Below are positions 1-7,308 of a stretch of 36,092 bases of DNA, in pieces. Both the position numbers and the translations under genes were made by a program. The stretch lies in the NCBI GenBank assembly GCA_900321365.1, contig ONVT01000186.1, positions 1 to 36,092 of the forward strand, in the 5' to 3' direction. Under the pieces are notes generated by a model. The model worked only from the letters and a program-made list of their open reading frames with translations, was not told the origin of the DNA and searched no databases. Within the stretch, counting starts at the first letter, position 1; every line of letters starts with the position of its first letter. Source of the stretch: an uncultured Eubacteriales bacterium. Lineage in GTDB: Bacteria > Bacillota_A > Clostridia > Lachnospirales > Lachnospiraceae.

Positions 1-1215
1 AAGATCATCGAAGGCCTTGGAAGCATAAAGGCGGATATTGCGTCCGGAAAGCTTACGTTCACGCCGGAGTATGAGGACATACACAGCTTTGTGGAGGCGC
101 ATCTGATTCGAAGGATCGGGGATGCAGGTAAGAAGCTGCATACCGGCAGAAGCCGCAACGACCAGGTTGCGCTGGACATGAAGCTGTATGTGCGCAGCGA
201 GATCCGGAATACGGATGCGCTTCTGAAGGCGCTCCTTGCGACGATCCTGAAGGTGATGGAGGAGAACCTGGATACTTACATGCCTGGCTTCACCCATCTG
301 CAGAAGGCACAGCCCGTCACGCTCGCGCACCACTTCGGCGCCTATTTCGAGATGTTCCGCAGAGACCGTGAACGGCTGGAATCAATCCTTTCCCGGATGG
401 ATACCTGCCCTCTTGGAAGCGGTGCGCTTGCCGGGACGACGTACCCGCTGGACCGCGATTTCGCGGCCAGGGAGCTGGGGTTCATCCGCCCGACGTCGAA
501 TTCCATGGATGGTGTTTCCGACAGGGATTACCTGATCGAATTCCTCAGCGCGCTGTCAATCTGCCAGATGCACCTGAGCCGGTTCGCGGAGGAGATGATC
601 CTCTGGAACAGCAACGAATACCGGTTTGTGGAGCTGGACGACGCCTTCTCCACCGGATCGAGCATCATGCCGCAGAAGAAGAACCCGGACATAGCCGAAC
701 TGGTCAGGGGAAAGACAGGGCGTGTGTACGGCGCGCTGGTCTCGATTCTGACAACGATGAAGTCCCTTCCGCTGGCATACAACAAGGACATGCAGGAGGA
801 TAAGGAACTTTCCTTTGACGCTATCGATACCGTGAAGAATAACCTGAAGCTCTTTGAGGGGTGTGTCGCGACCATGCACTTTGACAGGGATGCCATGGCG
901 CGTTCTGCCCGGAATGGTTTTACGAACGCGACGGACGCGGCGGACTACCTGGTCTCAAAGGGCGTTCCGTTCCGTGACGCGCATGGGATTGTCGGATCGC
1001 TGGTCCTGTACTGTATTGACAAAAAATGCGCGCTGGACGACCTGACCCTCGAGGAATTCCGCTCATTTTCCGATCGGTTCGACGAAGACATCCATGACGC
1101 GATCTCTCTGGATGCCTGTGTAGAAAAACGGCTTACGAAGGGCGCTCCCGGCAGGGCGGCGATGGAGGATGCCGTGCGGGAAGCCAGGGAGTACCTGGAA
1201 GAGAACGACAGCTGA
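1..1215 (+). CDS. argH: Argininosuccinate lyase, 5' truncated by window edge
   Basis: Cytosolic enzyme of the last arginine-biosynthesis step, which splits argininosuccinate into arginine and fumarate. The reading frame is open from base 1, so the true start lies upstream; the GTG at 91 is an internal valine, not the start. The sequence shows the family's active-site stretches: GKLHTGRSRNDQ near the visible N-terminus (the TGRSRND region), a THLQKAQP stretch, and the fumarase/aspartase superfamily signature GSSIMPQKKNPD, whose flexible loop carries the catalytic serine. The remaining length (about 404 residues) leaves roughly 55-60 residues outside the window. The gene ends in TGA at 1215, and the next gene has its own promoter. 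Family identity is very secure. Confidence 0.97.
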   Translation, partial: KIIEGLGSIKADIASGKLTFTPEYEDIHSFVEAHLIRRIGDAGKKLHTGRSRNDQVALDMKLYVRSEIRNTDALLKALLATILKVMEENLDTYMPGFTHLQKAQPVTLAHHFGAYFEMFRRDRERLESILSRMDTCPLGSGALAGTTYPLDRDFAARELGFIRPTSNSMDGVSDRDYLIEFLSALSICQMHLSRFAEEMILWNSNEYRFVELDDAFSTGSSIMPQKKNPDIAELVRGKTGRVYGALVSILTTMKSLPLAYNKDMQEDKELSFDAIDTVKNNLKLFEGCVATMHFDRDAMARSARNGFTNATDAADYLVSKGVPFRDAHGIVGSLVLYCIDKKCALDDLTLEEFRSFSDRFDEDIHDAISLDACVEKRLTKGAPGRAAMEDAVREAREYLEENDS

Positions 1216-1287
1216 AGACATCGGCCGGAGGCATTATAGTCAGCGGCAAAAGGATTTTGACGTTGACTATAAAATATCCTGTATATG

Positions 1288-1296
1288 TGCTATAAT
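1288..1296 (+). promoter_or_regulatory. Extended -10 promoter for the first paralog
   Basis: TGCTATAAT is a perfect extended -10 element. No good -35 lies 17 bases upstream; TTGACT at 1263-1268 is too far away (22-base gap). The same TGCTATAAT, then three bases and TTCAG, occurs before the small gene at 2847, so the two promoters look homologous. Confidence 0.55.
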
Positions 1297-1317
1297 TGGT
1301 TCAGATTTGCTGAAGAA

Positions 1318-1333
1318 GGAGATACAACGGATC
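1318..1333 (+). repeat. 16-base repeat shared with the 3' part of the 64-residue gene
   Basis: GGAGATACAACGGATC at 1318-1333 recurs exactly at 2979-2994, where it is coding sequence of the small gene that precedes the third paralog. Together with the matching promoters, this marks the leader of copy 1 as a deletion remnant of that small gene. Confidence 0.7.
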
Positions 1334-1364
1334 AGTCACACCGATAATGAAAGGAGACAACAAG

Positions 1365-1877
1365 ATGGGTAAGAAGAAAGACTATAAAGAGTTTATGCAG
1401 ATGTTCCGGAACGGGGCGTTTCCAATGCCTCCCATGCCTTTTGCACCTATGCCTGGGAATAAGAACGTCACCGGGGAGGAGGCAAAGGCTGAGATCGACA
1501 AACAGAAAGAAAATGTCAAATCTACGGCGAAGAGCGCCTGGACACAAAGGAATGACAGGAAGAAGGCTACCGCGGATAACAGAAGGGAACAGTGGAAACA
1601 GTTCTTCGATTACATGTTGGAGAGACAGGATACGTTTGCTGCCCTTATTCCTGATGATACCTCTTCCCTGCCGCCCTTTATGCAGATGCTTCCGGTGCCT
1701 CCGAAAGCCTTTATTGAACAGCTGAAAGAATTCGAGATAATGGCGAATGAGCATTTTGTGGCTCAGGCAGATTCCTTTATGGACTTTTACTTCAAGGGAC
1801 GGGAGCAGTTCTTCAACATGGTATCTGCGGCGATGGACAAGAAGGAAGAGGACGAGTCTGAGCAGACAGATGACTGA
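1365..1877 (+). CDS. Unknown Met/Pro-rich helical protein, paralog 1 (tail-less)
   Basis: This 170-residue protein of unrecognised family is the first of three tandem paralogs. I chose the ATG at 1365 because AAGGAG (1351-1356) sits 8 bases before it; the in-frame ATG at 1347 would put that ribosome binding site inside the gene. The layout is a basic start (MGKKKDYKEF), a Met/Pro-rich stretch (FPMPPMPFAPMPG, about residues 19-31), then long amphipathic helices with a charged middle (NRREQWKQ) and a near-invariant segment (KEFEIMANEHFVAQ, then MDFYFKGREQFF). It stops soon after DKKEED, where copies 2 and 3 continue into a lysine/alanine tail. There is no signal peptide or membrane segment, so it is probably cytoplasmic. 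The helical pattern resembles granule-associated phasins, but only by analogy; no PHA genes are visible nearby. Confidence 0.8.
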   Translation: MGKKKDYKEFMQMFRNGAFPMPPMPFAPMPGNKNVTGEEAKAEIDKQKENVKSTAKSAWTQRNDRKKATADNRREQWKQFFDYMLERQDTFAALIPDDTSSLPPFMQMLPVPPKAFIEQLKEFEIMANEHFVAQADSFMDFYFKGREQFFNMVSAAMDKKEEDESEQTDD

Positions 1878-1962
1878 AAGGATATGTCTTCTGACAGGTA
1901 GATTATCTGCCACCCTCACTGACGTTTAGTAAATCACACCGAAGATGAAAGGAGACAACAAG

Positions 1963-2646
1963 ATGGGTAAGAAGAAAGACTACAAAGAGTTTATGAAGAT
2001 GTTCCAGGGCGGGATGTTCCCAATGCCGCCTGTGCCTCCTATGCCATTTGCGCCTGTGCCCGGCAATGAGAATAACGCTGAGGAGTCTGAGGATGTACAG
2101 GCCAGGATTAACAGACAGAAGGAGAACATCAAGTCCGCAGTGAAGAGTGCCTGGACGCAGAGGAACGACAGGAGGAAGGCTACAGCGGACAGCAGAAGGG
2201 AACTGTGGAAACAGAATCTCGATTACATGCAGGAGATGCAGAATACATTTGCTGCTTCTCTTCCGGATGAATTGCCCTGCGCACAGATGCTTCCAATAGA
2301 TCCGAAAGCCTTTATGGAATGGATGAAGGAATTTCAGATAATGGCGAACGAGTATTTTGTGGCTCAGGTGGATTCCGCAATGGACTTTTACTTCAGGGGA
2401 CAGGAACAGTTCTTTGACATGTTTTCTGCGGCCATGGACAAGAAGGAAGAGGAAGCCAGGACAGATAGTGCTGAAGAAAAAGCGGTTAGAAAGCCCAGAA
2501 CGAAAGCTGCAGCAAAGCCCAGAACGAAAGCTGCTCCGAAGGCCGGAACAAAGGCCGTGAGAAAAACCGGGAGAAAACCAAGGACTAAAGCAGCAGACAA
2601 TGCTGTGAAAGAGGCTGAGGCAGAAACTGTCGAATCTCAGACCTGA
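1963..2646 (+). CDS. Paralog 2 with histone-H1-like basic tail, unknown function
   Basis: 227-residue paralog of the protein before and after it. The start at 1963 follows AAGGAG (1949-1954) at the same 8-base spacing as in the other copies. Residues 1 to about 160 repeat the shared body: MGKKKDYKEFMKMF, a Pro/Met-rich segment slightly longer than in copy 1, KSAWTQRNDRRKATAD, then KEFQIMANEYFVAQ and the MDFYF segment. The last 60 or so residues are a low-complexity tail with repeats of KPRTKAA and related units, rich in Lys, Arg, Ala, Thr and Pro, ending in ETVESQT. Such tails resemble histone H1 and the C-termini of AlgP and PhaF, which bind DNA. DNA binding here is inference. The final residues are nearly identical to those of copy 3, suggesting recent duplication or gene conversion. 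Confidence 0.8.
   Translation: MGKKKDYKEFMKMFQGGMFPMPPVPPMPFAPVPGNENNAEESEDVQARINRQKENIKSAVKSAWTQRNDRRKATADSRRELWKQNLDYMQEMQNTFAASLPDELPCAQMLPIDPKAFMEWMKEFQIMANEYFVAQVDSAMDFYFRGQEQFFDMFSAAMDKKEEEARTDSAEEKAVRKPRTKAAAKPRTKAAPKAGTKAVRKTGRKPRTKAADNAVKEAEAETVESQT
2490..2534 (+). repeat. In-frame direct repeat in the tail of paralog 2
   Basis: A 21-base unit (starting AAAGCCCAGAACG) at 2490-2510 is repeated exactly at 2514-2534. The 24-base period equals eight codons, so the tail can grow or shrink without a frameshift. Confidence 0.75.
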
Positions 2647-2677
2647 TATACCGACGCTTGATTTATAGTAAACGAAT

Positions 2678-2728
2678 ATGAGCTGCTGCATTTCATGTGG
2701 CGGCTCATCTTATTGTGGCGGCTGTTTT
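2678..2728 (+). terminator. Possible terminator after paralog 2
   Basis: ATGAGC (2678-2683) can pair with GCTCAT (2703-2708). Alternatively AGCTGC (2681-2686) pairs with either of two GCGGCT copies, the second of which runs directly into GTTTTT (2723-2728). The 10-base unit TGTGGCGGCT is directly repeated (2696-2705, 2714-2723). The stem is weak. Confidence 0.35.
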
Positions 2729-2803
2729 TCTCTTTTGGCATCTGACAGATAAGAAAAAACATGTAGTCGTATTCCTCCGGTATATCCGTTTCAGCCTGTC
2801 ATA

Positions 2804-2812
2804 TGCTATAAT
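2804..2812 (+). promoter_or_regulatory. Extended -10 promoter for the 64-residue gene
   Basis: TGCTATAAT, identical to the element before paralog 1 and also followed by three bases and TTCAG. No convincing -35 at the right distance. It lies 34 bases before the ATG at 2847. Confidence 0.55.
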
Positions 2813-2846
2813 CCTTTCAGAAACATACTGACTGAGGAGGTTAACA

Positions 2847-3041
2847 ATGAATGTTGAGAATACCAAGCCATTCACCGAAATGACAAGCAAGGAACTCTTT
2901 GTCATTCTCACAGGCGGTCAGGGCGTTATGAAGCAGATGTACCTGCAGAATACCCTGAAAGAGTATGTAACAAAGTACGGAGATACAACGGATCTTGTGA
3001 CGATGGTCCGGAAGGTAGCTGAGGAATCTAACGCTTCGTAA
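2847..3041 (+). CDS. Small protein of unknown function (64 aa) upstream of paralog 3
   Basis: 64-residue protein of no family I recognise. It is supported as a gene by GGAGG at 2836-2840, six bases before the ATG, by the extended -10 promoter just upstream, and by a 30-base gap to paralog 3, with which it should be co-transcribed. The product is small, without a signal peptide or clear membrane span, and is probably helical: it opens MNVENTKPFTEM, has a short glycine turn (LTGGQGVMK) and ends in a charged helix (VRKVAEESNAS). Remnants of its promoter and 3' end survive in front of paralogs 1 and 2, implying that small gene plus paralog was the original unit. A partner or chaperone role is conceivable but only inferred. 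Confidence 0.72.
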   Translation: MNVENTKPFTEMTSKELFVILTGGQGVMKQMYLQNTLKEYVTKYGDTTDLVTMVRKVAEESNAS

Positions 3042-3071
3042 ACCACATCGACAATGAAAGGAGACAATAAG

Positions 3072-3989
3072 ATGGGCAAGAAGAAAGACTACAAGAAGTT
3101 TATGCAGATGTTCCAGAGCGGGGCGTTCCCAATGCCGCCCATGCCTTTTGCGCCTGTGCCTGGAAATAAGAATGAGGTCGGGGAGAACGCAAAGGCTGAG
3201 ATCAACAAACAGAAGGAAAACGTCAAATCTACGGCGAAGAGCGCCTGGACGCAGAAAACCGACAGGCAGAAGTCTACCGTGGATAACAGAAGGGAACAGT
3301 GGAAGCAGTATTTCGATTACAGGATGGAGATGCAGGATACATTTGCTGCCCTTATTCCGGATGATATTTCTTTCCTGCCGTCCTTTGTACAGATGCTTCC
3401 GGTGTCTCCGAAAGCCTTTATAGAACAGCTGAAAGAATTCGAAATAATGGCGAACGAGCATTTTGTAGCTCAGATGGATTCAGTTATGGACTTTTACTTC
3501 AAGGGACGTGAGCAGTTCTTTGACATGCTGTCTGCTGCGATGGACAAGAAGGAAGAAGATGCCAGGACAGATGACAACAAGGACAGTGCTGTAGAGAATG
3601 CCGAAGCGGAAGTCATAGTCGAAACCAAAGCTGAAAAGAAACCAAGAGCTGCAAGAAAACCCAGAACACGGAAGACGACCGGAACTAAAACCGCAGCTAA
3701 GGCAGCAGCAGAAGACAAAGTGGAGGAAAAAGCCGAAGCCGGGAAAAAAGTCGCCGAGGAAAAAGTCGAAGCTAAAGCAGAGAAGAAACCAAGAGCCAAA
3801 GCAGCGAAGAAGTCCGGAACCAAGACGGGAAAGAAAGCCGGAGCCGGAAAAGAGGACAAAGCAGAAGAAAAACCCATAGCAGAAGAAAAACCCAAAACAG
3901 AAGAAATAGTTGAATCCAAAGCTGAGGAAGCGGTCACAGACAATGCTGTGAATGAAGCTGAGGAAGAAACTGTCGAATCTCAGACCTGA
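3072..3989 (+). CDS. Paralog 3 with long Lys/Ala/Glu tail, unknown function
   Basis: 305 residues, the longest of the three tandem paralogs. The start at 3072 has AAAGGAG-type spacing like the other copies. Residues 1 to about 165 are very close to copy 1 (AFPMPPMPFAP, KQKENVKSTAKSAWTQ, KEFEIMANEHFVAQ, DFYFKGREQFF). The remaining 140 residues are an extended charged tail. It mixes basic blocks (EKKPRAARKPRTRK, KPRAKAAKKSGTKTGKK) with Glu/Ala-rich blocks (KVEEKAEAGKKVAEEK, then KAEEKPIAEEKPKTEE) and ends DNAVNEAEEETVESQT, almost as in copy 2. The tail looks disordered. Phasin body plus histone-like tail is the layout of pseudomonad PhaF, which tethers storage granules to the nucleoid. That parallel is a hypothesis, not an identification. 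Confidence 0.8.
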   Translation: MGKKKDYKKFMQMFQSGAFPMPPMPFAPVPGNKNEVGENAKAEINKQKENVKSTAKSAWTQKTDRQKSTVDNRREQWKQYFDYRMEMQDTFAALIPDDISFLPSFVQMLPVSPKAFIEQLKEFEIMANEHFVAQMDSVMDFYFKGREQFFDMLSAAMDKKEEDARTDDNKDSAVENAEAEVIVETKAEKKPRAARKPRTRKTTGTKTAAKAAAEDKVEEKAEAGKKVAEEKVEAKAEKKPRAKAAKKSGTKTGKKAGAGKEDKAEEKPIAEEKPKTEEIVESKAEEAVTDNAVNEAEEETVESQT

Positions 3990-4002
3990 TAGAAAGACGT
4001 TG

Positions 4003-4027
4003 TCAACAGTGTTTGTTGATTGATTTT
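4003..4027 (+). terminator. Weak terminator between paralog 3 and metH
   Basis: TCAACA (4003-4008) pairs with TGTTGA (4014-4019) over a five-base loop, followed by TTGATTTT. The short AT-rich stem makes it weak. It lies between two convergent genes, where a terminator is expected. Confidence 0.4.
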
Positions 4028-4058
4028 CGTTCTCCTGCAGATTATTCTTCAGGCAGAA

Positions 4059-6509
4059 TTATGTCCCATAGACCGCGCGGGCGGTGTCCACTGTCGCCTT
4101 TGCGTCCTTCGCGTAATAGTCGGCGCCGATCTGCGAGGCGTACCGGGCGGTGACAACTGCGCCGCCCACAACAACTGAGGCCGCGCATCCGGATTCGCGC
4201 AGAAGACGGATCGTTTTCTCCATGGCAGGGAGGGTCGTCGTCATCAGGGCGGAGAGACCGACAAGTTTCGCGTCCTGCGTGCGAACGGCCTCCAGCACCT
4301 TCTGCGGCGGGACATCCCGGCCGAGGTCGATGACGGTATACCCATAGTTTTCAAGCACTACCTTTACGATATTCTTTCCGATGTCGTGGATATCCCCTTC
4401 CACGGTCGCCAGGATTACCTTTCCTTTTGAAACACTTCCGCTGTCTTCTGACGACAGCCTTTTCCTGATCAGTTCGAATCCAGCCGACGCCGCGTTTGCC
4501 GCGTTGATCAGCTGCGGCAGATAGAGCTCCTGTTTCTCATATCTGGAACCGACATCATCCAGGGCGGGAATCAGGTGCTGTTCGATGATCTGCATCGGTT
4601 CCATATTCTCCAGAAGTACCTGTGTCTGCTGACGGACTTCATCGGGAAGTCCCCGGAGGATCGCCCGATGAAGGATATGGGCGGGAGATTCGTCATTCTC
4701 CCGGGCAGAACCTGAGAAAGGTGCGGAGCCAGCCTGTGGTGCGGAACCTGAGTGCGGCGCGGAACCTGTGGATAAGGAGGACGTCTCCTTCCGCGCGGCA
4801 AAGCGCTCGATATAGGCGCTGCAGGATTCATCCTGTCCGGAAAGCGCGCGGTATGCCGCCACCGAGTCCATGATTTCAGGCTGGTTCGGATTGACAATCG
4901 GAAAATCGACGCCGCAGTACATGGCCTGAGTGAGAAAGCTCACGGTTGCCTGGATTCTCAGCGGAAGGCCGAAGGAGATATTGCTCACCCCCAGCGTACA
5001 GTGGACACCGAAGTGCTTTGAAACATATTCCACCGCGTGCAGTGTTTCCATTGCCTGTTCCTGCTGGGCGGAAACGGTCAGGGCGAGACAGTCGATGATC
5101 ACGTCACTTCGGGGGATCCCGTATGCATCGGTGAGTTTCAGGATTCTCTCCACGTTCGCGATCCGCTGCGCGGCGTTTTCCGGCATGCCGGATTTCTGAA
5201 GGGCGAGCCCGACGACGCAGGCGCCGTACTTCTTTACGATCGGGAGAATCTGCCTGCATTTTTCTTCTTCCGCGTTGACCGAATTGACGATCACGCGGCC
5301 GCAGGCGGTACGAAGTCCTGCCTCGACCGCCTCCGGACTGGAGGAATCGATCTGAAGCGGAAGGTCGGTCACGCTCTGGACCGCACGCACCACATCCCTC
5401 ATCAGTGACACCTCGTCAGCACCGGGAAGGCCTGTGTTGATATCCAGAAGATCCGCGCCGGCCTCCGCCTGTTCGATGGCGCATTTCATCACAAAATTCA
5501 TGTCGTGCTCACGCAGTGCCTGCTGGAACCGTTTTTTTCCGGTGGGATTGATGCGCTCACCGATGACATGAACCTCTCCATTAAGGTCGACAACGCGGCC
5601 GGCGGAGCAGACACCGTTTCTCACGCTGATCTGAGGGCTGCTTTCATGATCCTCCGAAAAGGCGTCATAAGAAAGCATCTCCCGCAGCGCTCCGATGAAG
5701 GATGGCCTGGTTCCGCAGCATCCGCCGAGGATATGGACTCCCATCTTCGGATAGACAGCCATCTCTTTCGAAAAGCGCTCCGGCGTCATGGCATACCGCC
5801 CTGTACCGGGATCCGGAAGTCCCGCGTTTGGTTTGACAATCAGGGGAAGTGTTGTTCTTTCGCGGATTGCCTTCACGATGGGCAGAAGATCCTCCGGCCC
5901 GAGGGAACAGTTCACGCCCAGGGCGTCCACGCCGAGCGCGTCGAGAGTGAGGGCCATTGCTCCGGGACTGGTACCGGCGAAGGTCATTCCATTCTTCTCA
6001 AAGGACATGGTAACCCAGACCGGGAGGGAGGTGTTCTCCTTTGCCGCGAGAACGGCAGCGCGGACTTCCCCGAGATCGGTCATCGTCTCGAAGATCACCA
6101 GATCCGCGCCGGCTTTCTCACCCGCACAGACAATCTCCCGGAAACACTCGTACGCCTCATCGAAGGAGAGGGTTCCGAGGGGTTCCATCAGTTCACCGAT
6201 GGGGCCGACATCCAGCGCCGTGCGAACCTGCCTGTCAGGGAAAGACGCAGCAGCCTTTTTTGCGGTGGAGATGTTCGCCCCGATCACCTCAGAAAGCGGA
6301 TGGGGGCAGCCATTGTACTTCCGGCTGTTGACGCCGAAGGTATTCGCGTAGATGACATCACTTCCCGCTTCGATATAGCTTTTATGGATCTGCAGGACCA
6401 CATCCGGATGTTCCATTCCGAATACTTCCGGCTTTTCGCCGGGTTTCAGTCCGGCCTTCTGCAGCATGGTTCCCATGGCTCCGTCCAGGAGCAGGATTTT
6501 CTTCTTCAT
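4059..6509 (-). CDS. metH: Cobalamin-dependent methionine synthase lacking the reactivation domain
   Basis: Transfers a methyl group from 5-methyltetrahydrofolate via cobalamin to homocysteine. Domains in order: homocysteine-binding barrel (1 to about 285, opening LLDGAMGTMLQ) with zinc ligands C201 (GVNCSLGP) and C264-C265 (GGCCGTRP); pterin-binding barrel (about 315-570, starting VIGERINPTGK); a Ser/Gly/Ala/Pro linker; a cap (about 615-690); and a Rossmann cobalamin domain with GDIHDIGK, where H708 is the predicted lower cobalt ligand. At 816 residues it ends where E. coli MetH (1227 residues) continues into the AdoMet-binding reactivation domain. That function appears to be supplied by the upstream gene, whose stop overlaps this start by ATGA (6506-6509), implying translational coupling. 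The arrangement is known from Firmicutes and Thermotoga. Confidence 0.95.
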   Translation of the reverse strand: MKKKILLLDGAMGTMLQKAGLKPGEKPEVFGMEHPDVVLQIHKSYIEAGSDVIYANTFGVNSRKYNGCPHPLSEVIGANISTAKKAAASFPDRQVRTALDVGPIGELMEPLGTLSFDEAYECFREIVCAGEKAGADLVIFETMTDLGEVRAAVLAAKENTSLPVWVTMSFEKNGMTFAGTSPGAMALTLDALGVDALGVNCSLGPEDLLPIVKAIRERTTLPLIVKPNAGLPDPGTGRYAMTPERFSKEMAVYPKMGVHILGGCCGTRPSFIGALREMLSYDAFSEDHESSPQISVRNGVCSAGRVVDLNGEVHVIGERINPTGKKRFQQALREHDMNFVMKCAIEQAEAGADLLDINTGLPGADEVSLMRDVVRAVQSVTDLPLQIDSSSPEAVEAGLRTACGRVIVNSVNAEEEKCRQILPIVKKYGACVVGLALQKSGMPENAAQRIANVERILKLTDAYGIPRSDVIIDCLALTVSAQQEQAMETLHAVEYVSKHFGVHCTLGVSNISFGLPLRIQATVSFLTQAMYCGVDFPIVNPNQPEIMDSVAAYRALSGQDESCSAYIERFAARKETSSLSTGSAPHSGSAPQAGSAPFSGSARENDESPAHILHRAILRGLPDEVRQQTQVLLENMEPMQIIEQHLIPALDDVGSRYEKQELYLPQLINAANAASAGFELIRKRLSSEDSGSVSKGKVILATVEGDIHDIGKNIVKVVLENYGYTVIDLGRDVPPQKVLEAVRTQDAKLVGLSALMTTTLPAMEKTIRLLRESGCAASVVVGGAVVTARYASQIGADYYAKDAKATVDTARAVYGT
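4695..4766 (-). repeat. 18-base tandem repeat in metH linker
   Basis: Four 18-base units (4749-4766, 4731-4748, 4713-4730, and a diverged unit at 4695-4712) encode GSAPHS, GSAPQA, GSAPFS and GSAREN. They fall in the linker between the pterin and cobalamin halves of MetH, so unit gain or loss would only change linker length. Confidence 0.8.
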
Positions 6510-7225
6510 AATGATTGATCTTTCTTTTCTTCATAGCAGCGCTCCCCGCGCTCCCTCCAGGAGCATTTCGTCAGAAGGGGGCAGTGGGAGCACCCTCCGA
6601 GGACAAGGGGCCTGGGCCTGTCTGAGATCCCCAGGATCGCCGTGACGGACTTTCTTGGGACCATCAGGTTTGTCGCTGTCAGTGTCAGACCGATTGCCCT
6701 TCCGGCATTGAGGTATTCCAGAAGAGGCTTCTGGACCTCAAGAGGAAGGTCACCGTAACCGGGAGAGTAGCGGTTTGTCAGATACTTTCCTGCAAGGCGG
6801 ACCTCTTCCGACAGCCTTCTCTCATACAGATCCGCCGCTTCTTCCGCGGCCTGTGACGCGCAGACATCCATAAGGAAAGCATTTGAAATATCAGTCACTT
6901 CTTCCTTCATCAGACGTCTCTCGAGCGCGGCTCCCAGAGTGAGGGCCATCAGGACAGCCTCATCGCATCCATCCAGGAGACGGCGGATGTCCTTTCCTGC
7001 AAGGAGAGGACTGATCTCACTGACGGGAAGCACCCTGCAGACCGCCCTCGGATCCAGACATCGGAGAACCTCTGACTCACACCGGAGGATCTGTTCCTCA
7101 AGCTGCGAATAGAGCTCCGGATCCTGTCCGTCCGGATCCATCCCGCGGGAAATGTTCATGGCGCGCAGGATCTTCTGATGATCGAGAGAAGAGAGGGTAA
7201 GGGCTTTTCCGGCTTCCTCAAACAT
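6506..7225 (-). CDS. Stand-alone methionine synthase reactivation-domain protein
   Basis: 239-residue protein of the B12-dependent methionine synthase activation-domain family, detached from MetH. In full-length MetH this domain binds AdoMet and supports reductive methylation of oxidised cobalamin. Recognisable stretches are the AdoMet-site-like NRYSPGYGDLPLE and the MVPRKSVTAILGIS segment near the end. I place the start at the ATG at 7225 because AAGGAG lies 8 bases upstream; the in-frame ATG at 7264 has no such site and lies at the promoter. The C-terminus adds a cysteine cluster (C212, C215, C221, C230: CSHC, then KC and ERC) absent from the E. coli domain and possibly a metal site. The 3' end overlaps metH by four bases, so the two proteins are likely made together. 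Confidence 0.88.
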   Translation of the reverse strand: MFEEAGKALTLSSLDHQKILRAMNISRGMDPDGQDPELYSQLEEQILRCESEVLRCLDPRAVCRVLPVSEISPLLAGKDIRRLLDGCDEAVLMALTLGAALERRLMKEEVTDISNAFLMDVCASQAAEEAADLYERRLSEEVRLAGKYLTNRYSPGYGDLPLEVQKPLLEYLNAGRAIGLTLTATNLMVPRKSVTAILGISDRPRPLVLGGCSHCPLLTKCSWRERGERCYEEKKDQSL

Positions 7226-7254
7226 ATCTACTGCTCCTTTTCCGATTCCCTGAC

Positions 7255-7263
7255 AGTATATCA
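7255..7263 (-). promoter_or_regulatory. Extended -10 promoter for the reactivation-protein/metH operon
   Basis: On the minus strand TGATATACT is an extended -10 whose start site would fall about 25 bases before the ATG at 7225. The -35 position (TCACAC) is poor and overlaps the -35 of the divergent promoter. No SAM, cobalamin or T-box leader fits in this short space. Confidence 0.5.
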
Positions 7264-7279
7264 TATTGAGAACAAGTGT

Positions 7280-7308
7280 GTGACAGTTCCCGATCTGTCT
7301 GTTATAAT
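7280..7308 (+). promoter_or_regulatory. Sigma-70-type promoter for the secreted acidic protein
   Basis: GTGACA (7280-7285), a 17-base spacer, then a perfect TATAAT (7303-7308). Predicted start near 7315, giving a leader of about 85 bases before the ATG at 7400. Confidence 0.75.

Noticed and set aside
1347..1364. Earlier in-frame ATG starts (1347, 1945, 3054) for the three paralogs
   Set aside because: In each case the ATG directly abuts the AAGGAG that serves the second ATG 18 bases later, so the extra MKGDNK is untranslated.
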